A stretch of 64,000 bases of DNA from assembly GCF_035582795.1 (NCBI RefSeq), contig NC_134367.1, forward strand, positions 86,783,062 through 86,847,061. The letters are read 5' to 3'. The position numbers and the translations under genes are program-made. The DNA comes from Mycteria americana. Taxonomy: Eukaryota; Chordata; Aves; Ciconiiformes; Ciconiidae. The notes beneath the pieces were generated by a model. The model was not told the origin of the DNA. It worked only from the letters and a program-made list of their open reading frames with translations, and did no database searches. This document shows, piece by piece, positions 58,331-64,000 of this stretch; the stretch's first letter is position 1, and each line of letters begins with the position of its first letter.

Positions 58331-61110
58331 CCTCTGGTCTCATTTTTAATGTTGATGTAACTAGCATTTTGTATATATTTAACTGATGCCATACTCAATC
58401 ATTTTAATGAGTGTTTGAAACAGGGTTCAAATCTCAGCTATTTATCACACTTTGATCTCATAATGCTTCTGGCATGAATGTGCAATATATACATTTAGTG
58501 GTATCTGTTAACATCTGACTGACTTAGTAGGGCATAGTTTTGCTTCAGAGATGAGCAAGTAACTCAGGAACCACAATACTGGACTTGCCATTGTCCTGTG
58601 GCAATACAAACAATGTTATGACTAGCAGCACAGAAAAGTGTGAGCAGAAAGGCTGTCTTAAAGGAAAAAAAAAAAAAATCCTATGCTAGCTGATAGCTAT
58701 GAGTGTCTTCAGGAGTCCATGGCACAGCCAGCCGTGTTGTCTATTCCTCTTGCAGCTTCTCCATTACCATGGGAGGCAGAGAGAGATCTAAAAGATCATG
58801 TGTTCATATCCTCCTGATCCATTATATGAAAGGAATAGTGTGGAAGGGGCATTTATTATGAAAACGATAACAGCATATGCAGTACTCCTGCCCCTGTGCA
58901 TTATGCATTTTCTTATTAGAACTTTGTAAGCACGTCTCCCTTCTCCTCGTCATGCTACTTGCTATATTAAAGATTTCATAGTAACGGAAGTGCTGTGGAA
59001 GTAGAAAGCTGTATCTATAAACAGATTAGTAATGGATTTTAGTAAAAAAAATTTGGTTTTAAACTTTAGTTCTACTCCTTGATCACTTAGTGCTTTCTGC
59101 TGTATACTGCTGTGTAAAGACAAGTAGAATTACTGAAAGGGAAGATCTGCAGGAAGGTGGTACCTATTTGTTTTGCTGAGCCAATAGTTGTTTGCTAGCA
59201 TGCAATTAGGGAAAGAACAAATCAGACGTCAGTTTATTACAGACATATGAGTAATATAGCACTCAAAATATTTTTGCCATTAGCTTCATATAAAAGCCCA
59301 AAGATCTGCTTCATTTTGTTTATATATTTGAGACTGACGGAAAATGGGATTGCAAAGCCTGTGAGTACAACCTCTGTAGTGATGCCTGAACACGATGGTG
59401 TCTGAGAACCAGTCTGAAAAAAGGAAGTCCCAGTTTCCATTTAGGGGGCGGAAAAAGTACAGTAAGAATTTTCTAGATTTCTGACAACAATAATAGATTT
59501 CTGACATAATGGCATTATCTAACTTTCAATCGAAAACACGCATAGCATCTAACCCAAAGAAACAAACAGAAGCAAGGCAAAGGAAAAAGTCTTCGGAGGA
59601 ATCTCCAAAATGCAAACAGTTTGCTTGAAAGGAGCAGTGTGAAGCATGGGGCAGAGAGGCACGCATATTGGCATAAGCAGTATTTTCTCTTTGGACAGAG
59701 AGACTGGATTTGTAGGATGGTTATGCTCACAAAACTGAGCAGGAAAGAACATAATGTACCTAAAAAAAGAAAAAAGAAGTATACATATCCTGCAAAATGA
59801 TTTGTTTAATAAACTACATCCCCTCATTGGAATAATTTCCTTGAACATGATGGAACATGGGTGTTGCTTATATATTTGACACTGAAACATGAATTGTTAG
59901 AAGTTGAAGCAGTTGAAGGTAAAATCTAATCATATGTGAGCATAAGTAAAAGTTAGGTGGTATAGTAGCTAAATCGAATTTGTAGTTGACAGAGAAAGCA
60001 GTACACTTGATGGCTGAAAGCAGGTGGAGTCTACAACAGTGTGAGTATATACAGCGGTTTAAGTATAATGCTGGAGGACATCAGGAGCCTACTTAGTTCC
60101 TCCTCTATTTTCTGGTGACATCTGATTCTATAAGTAGGGATGTTTTATATCAAGGTATATTTAAAAACAAACAAACCAAACCCAAATGAATGCAAGGACA
60201 TTGCACCACAGAGAAAAATAAAACAGTAAATATACCATGACTGAAGATCACAGCAGTTAAACCCTTGTAGCTACAAATGACATGCACATAATGGTGAAAG
60301 AGGGCCATTTCAAAAGCCAGCAGTCTTAGACCTTAAGAAGGGGCTGGAGGATGAAAGGGCAGCCAAGCGGAAAAAGTATTAAACATCATCAGCTTCACTG
60401 TAGAGGTAAATGTGATTGCTTTAGGATGGTGCCCTGAGCAGGAAGAGTTGCACATAAGGTCACATTGTTTTGTGACCAGAGATTTTCCAGAGTTGGTCCC
60501 TACTGTGCTGCTGCGGTGAGGCTGTCCTGGAGGCTGGGTCCTCAGCAGCACACACGGACCCTTTCCCTCCTTCCCAAGGTCGGTGGTCTTGTGTGTGTTG
60601 GTTTGACAGCTGCATTGCAGTTTCATCTCAGGGGGTCCATCTCTGCATTGCTCTGTCACCACTTACTCAAAGTACTGTCTGAGAGTTGTGGATATAAGAC
60701 GCCAAGCCATGAATACAACTGCAGAGTCATAAACAATGCGTATATCAACTGTCCGGTCAAGGTTGATGTACAGCTCCGTTGATGTGAATCACAGAAGCAC
60801 CAGTTATGTCAAACTGAGAATACTTTTCCTCCTGCTGGAGAGCTGGAAACTTTGCCATATCGTGAGACTTTTGCAAGTTCGCATTTGTGTTCCCTGGGAA
60901 AAGGGCGATGGGCAAACCGCAAGTTCCTTCTGCTCTCCTAAAGGAGCAGGTAAGATATTGGCTACATTGGCTATGTTCCAAAGACCACTGGCAGAAGTCA
61001 ACAGAAAAATGAGGTGTTGATCAATTTCATGACTACTTATTTACTGACATTTCACTCTCGGTTATCTAGGGTATGAGGAAAGGAGGACGCACTTACTATT
61101 TGTTTTCTAG

Positions 61111-61245
61111 AAAAGGCCAAACCAAAGCAGCAGCGAGACTGTCTCATAAGGACTGCAGCAGGCAAACAGGGTAGGAATCGGTGGTGCTATGTGCCCAGAA
61201 ATTTTTACTGCAAGGGAACTCTGCAGTTGATCTGCGCCTCTCGAC
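61111..61245 (+). other. Splice-bounded candidate exon, unknown
   Basis: An acceptor-like TTTGTTTTCTAG ends at 61110. A consensus donor GTAAGT begins at 61246, preceded by CTCGACA. Between them one frame stays open for the whole 135 bp and, without splicing, runs directly into TAA at the donor. The product is basic and has four Cys but matches no family I recognise. The other two frames have stops. Splice motifs of this strength do occur by chance in long introns. A non-coding or alternative exon is possible. Confidence 0.25.
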
Positions 61246-61755
61246 AGTAAGTAAACATAATAATTCAATGTAGCTTTCTCTTGGCTTCTTACTGAGTTTT
61301 GTGAAGAGGGGTTCTGATCTACATTTGCATTAAATAATTTTGAAATAACAGCTATTATCTCCCAATAGTAGAAACCGAAACTTATTAAAAAATCCAGATG
61401 TTTTGTATTATGGCTTAATCATTTGTTATTTCTTATTGATGATAAATCGGAATTCTTAACGTGGGTCTTATTTTAGCCTTCGTAAAGGACAGGGAAATAA
61501 AATGTTTTGACCTCAGTTTGTGCATGGTAACTGTTGGGGCTTCTGGGAAGGTTCCTAGCTTTTGGATGTGTGTGCATGTCCTGCTTTCCAGAGGATCACA
61601 AAACCAAGCAGTTGCTTAAGAGACTCTTGAGTGTGTATTTCTGGGTGTCTGGTGAGAGAAGCCTGATGTTCATCTGTTGGCATTTTGTAGAAGGATCCAT
61701 GCTTCTTCTCTAGGAATATGTAGCAAGGCCTATTTGGATGTTTAGGGGGAACCTA

Positions 61756-61761
61756 CCCCCC

Positions 61762-61792
<31 letters not shown>

Positions 61793-61805
61793 AAAAAAAA
61801 AAAAA
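61756..61805 (+). repeat. C27 run joined to A22 run
   Basis: About 27 C residues (61756-61782) pass directly into about 22 A residues, followed by degenerate CCAAAA and CAACAA units. On the minus strand the C run is G27, able to form a G-quadruplex. Length here is likely uncertain in the assembly. Confidence 0.95.
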
Positions 61806-63439
61806 CCAAAAAAAACCCCCAAAAAACCCAACAACAACAACAAACCCAACAAACTCTGGATTGTTGTGTTAAGAACATGACTTATGCATTTAATATTGAT
61901 TTCAAAAAATACCTTGAAGGATATGGATTAATTTATTACTGTTGGTGATAACATCTCCCTAAACCTTTCCAGCCAGTCATGCTTCCTGGCTAGAGTGAGG
62001 AACTTTATTTTCTTGTTGGTCTTCTGATCTAATTGAGCAGATGGCAAAATAACAATGTTGATTAAACAAACAATTCAGTGTTTATAAACTAGGTTTTGCT
62101 AAACTTTCTTTGTAGGACCCAAACATTTGGCCCAAGTACTGTGCCTTAATGAGTTACTATAGTTCAGCTGAGCTGTGTTTCAGGATATTTGAAGGCTGCT
62201 GCTTTCAACCTATGTACCTGAATTTCTTTTAGTCCATTCGTTGATCTGGGCCTAACTACCTCATAGGACTGAGCATAAAAATCTTTCCTAAATGACAGGA
62301 AAAAAAGATTGGTTTAAGCATCTTGCTTAAAACAGGTATCCCCTGTGGAGGAACTCTAATGCAAACCAATATATCATGACGCTTTTTAAGTGTGTTTCAG
62401 GGTGTGATAATCATGCTTATGTCAGTAAAAAAAAATGGTGGGTTGCAGAAGTATGAGGTAATAACTCTATATAACTTTTTAAGGACTTCTTAGGCCTGCA
62501 CAGTTTTTCCTCCTTACCTCCAGTTCAGTTTGTAACTGTAGATAAAATTAACTGAGGGGAAAAAAACCAAACAGTAAGACTTACTATAGTAGTGATTTTT
62601 CCGAGGGATGTTTTTCATATATATTCACTGAAAAGAAAAATTAAAGCTCTTTAGAGGCAGAAAAAATACAATATTTAGTGTGAATTCAGGTTGCATAGTA
62701 TTTTTAGAAAGAATGTAAAATAAAAAACCCAGCTCTCTAACCTGGGGAACAGGGCTTAATTCACCGTCAAGTTCTTTGGATTAATCAGTGTGTTAAATTT
62801 AATGAATAATTTCTGAAATATAAAAAAATATTTATTTTAAAACCTATTAAGAATAGTTTTATTTAAATGTAAAGATACAGACCAACTTTACAAGAGTCAT
62901 ATCAAGGTGTGGCAGCATGTAATTGAAAATTTTGTTGTTAACACTGAAACTGAAGATTAAGTTTTTCATATATTCAGATTACAAAGAACTTTATTCAAAA
63001 GTCAATTTGGAAAAGAATAAAATATTTTAAAGCAAAGTTAAAAGTTTTTGACTTAAAATTTCCAAAGTGTGTAATGCATATCAGCATTTTAAAAATAAAA
63101 TTATTGAAATAAATGCCACTTTATGGAGCACTTTAAATTTTTTTTTTTATTCCAATTACAAATGAACCCCCACACACACTTCAAAAACTGTCAAAAAAAG
63201 AAATCTTTTGAAATTAAATGCCAGCACAGTGAATGTGATTTTTGTGAAGCATTTTGGTTTCAATAAAGCAGCATTCTCTGGTGGATAATTATTCGATTGT
63301 AGTTTTTTCCAACTAGCTCCAGTATAAAGTGGCTTATTTATGCACTTTTTATTTGTGCATGTTTTATTTTGTATGGCACACTTCCATTTCGTCTTAGGAG
63401 CTTTATAGAGATTAAGCTTTATAGAGGCCTTTTCTGCAG

Positions 63440-63582
63440 ATATTATCCCCATTACACAGGAAGGTAAGCAAATACAGAGGAAGGTTAATTGAATTGCCCT
63501 GCTGCAGTATGTGAGTATTGGAGCTGGAACTACAATTTGGGAATGATCGTTCCCAAGTCAGTACTTTAATCTAATATAGCAC
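63440..63582 (+). repeat. MIR SINE remnant
   Basis: TTATCCCCATTACACAGGAAG, GGTTAATTGAATTGCCC, TGTGAGTATTGGAGCTGGAA and CCCAAGTCAGTACTTTAATC follow the MIR consensus order: the ATCCCCATTTTACAG phrase, the gtcacacag region, the gagctggga region and the final gctttaacca phrase. All four landmarks in order make this a good call despite divergence. Confidence 0.75.
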
Positions 63583-64000
63583 AGGAGTCTTTCCTCTGGT
63601 ATTGTAACCATAGAAAAAAGAAGGGCAGAAAACACAAAGTTAATAAGATCTTAAAATTAAGCTCTAAGGTATTGCTTTTCATCCTGTTAAGACTGTGTTT
63701 TCCTCTTTATATGTTATTTCCAATAACAGCCTTCTTTTCTTCATGCCATAGCAGGTAAGGTAAACGGGACCAACTGTGGCCAACAGGAACCTTGCTGTTC
63801 ATTTTAGGGACCAGAGTTTTAGCTGATTGTACATCTTGATTATGTTTTTCTATGTATTTGCGTAAGTGGTAAAGCACAGATTTTTAAGGGCCTTTAGAAA
63901 CAGCCTCACAATGAGGATCACTTTAAAACTGTTTGTGTGACTAAGGAAGGAGATTGCCTTGTACTCATAGCAATGACTTTGTGGTATTGACTGTTTGAGC

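Larger units (their letters stand above)
56155..64000. other. Non-coding stretch, probably intronic
   Basis: No exon is recognised except the weak candidate at 61111-61245. There are poly-T runs (57419-57434), a C/A homopolymer block (61756-61805), MIR-like remnants (58230-58330 and 63440-63582) and a strongly AT-rich region at about 62640-63150. All open frames lack recognisable domains. Confidence 0.5.

Noticed and set aside
1..64000. CRISPR arrays, bacterial operons, tRNA or rRNA genes
   Set aside because: The repeats present are microsatellites, local tandem duplications and retroelements. No spaced direct-repeat array, cloverleaf sequence or rRNA segment was seen, and the DNA is vertebrate in character.

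Overview
The window looks like avian nuclear DNA, mostly non-coding and AT-rich. Three things point to a bird. A CR1 LINE 3' end at 55877-56154 finishes in the avian-type TTCTATGATT terminus. There is an ERV-L type provirus whose LTR family I recognise from bird genomes. Worn MIR-like SINEs and older CR1-like LINE remnants make up much of the rest. No complete protein-coding gene, tRNA or rRNA gene could be supported.

Layout. 1-20120 is intergenic-looking DNA with simple repeats, an antisense ancient LINE remnant (about 3280-3790) and a MIR-like remnant (about 12028-12115). 20121-26187 is a nested retroelement block. An older LTR on the minus strand is split into 20121-20773 and 26018-26187 by a plus-strand ERV-L provirus at 20774-26017. 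The provirus has two LTRs, a tRNA-Lys-like primer binding site, a hydrophobic leader ORF, a broken gag, and a pol that keeps a protease region and reverse transcriptase but has lost RNase H and most of integrase. 26188-32980 is non-coding with an old CR1-like LINE (about 28885-29960).

33010-34345 is a strong CpG island with GC boxes, a CCAAT box, facing GCC and CGG trinucleotide runs and good splice donors. It is almost certainly the promoter and first exon of a gene, most likely read on the plus strand into the rest of the window as a very long first intron. I cannot name the gene. 34430-64000 has no recognisable coding exon. It holds microsatellites, the CR1 copy, MIR-like remnants, an AT-rich block with paired palindromic SOX-like motifs near 48345-48412, and one splice-bounded candidate exon at 61111-61245.

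The provirus is a decayed genomic fossil: frameshifts and stops in gag, stops in pol, a substituted protease motif and a large pol deletion. The two LTRs differ at roughly one base in twelve over the first 96 bp compared by eye. The functional interest lies in the CpG-island promoter, possible intronic enhancers and the structure of the nested insertion.
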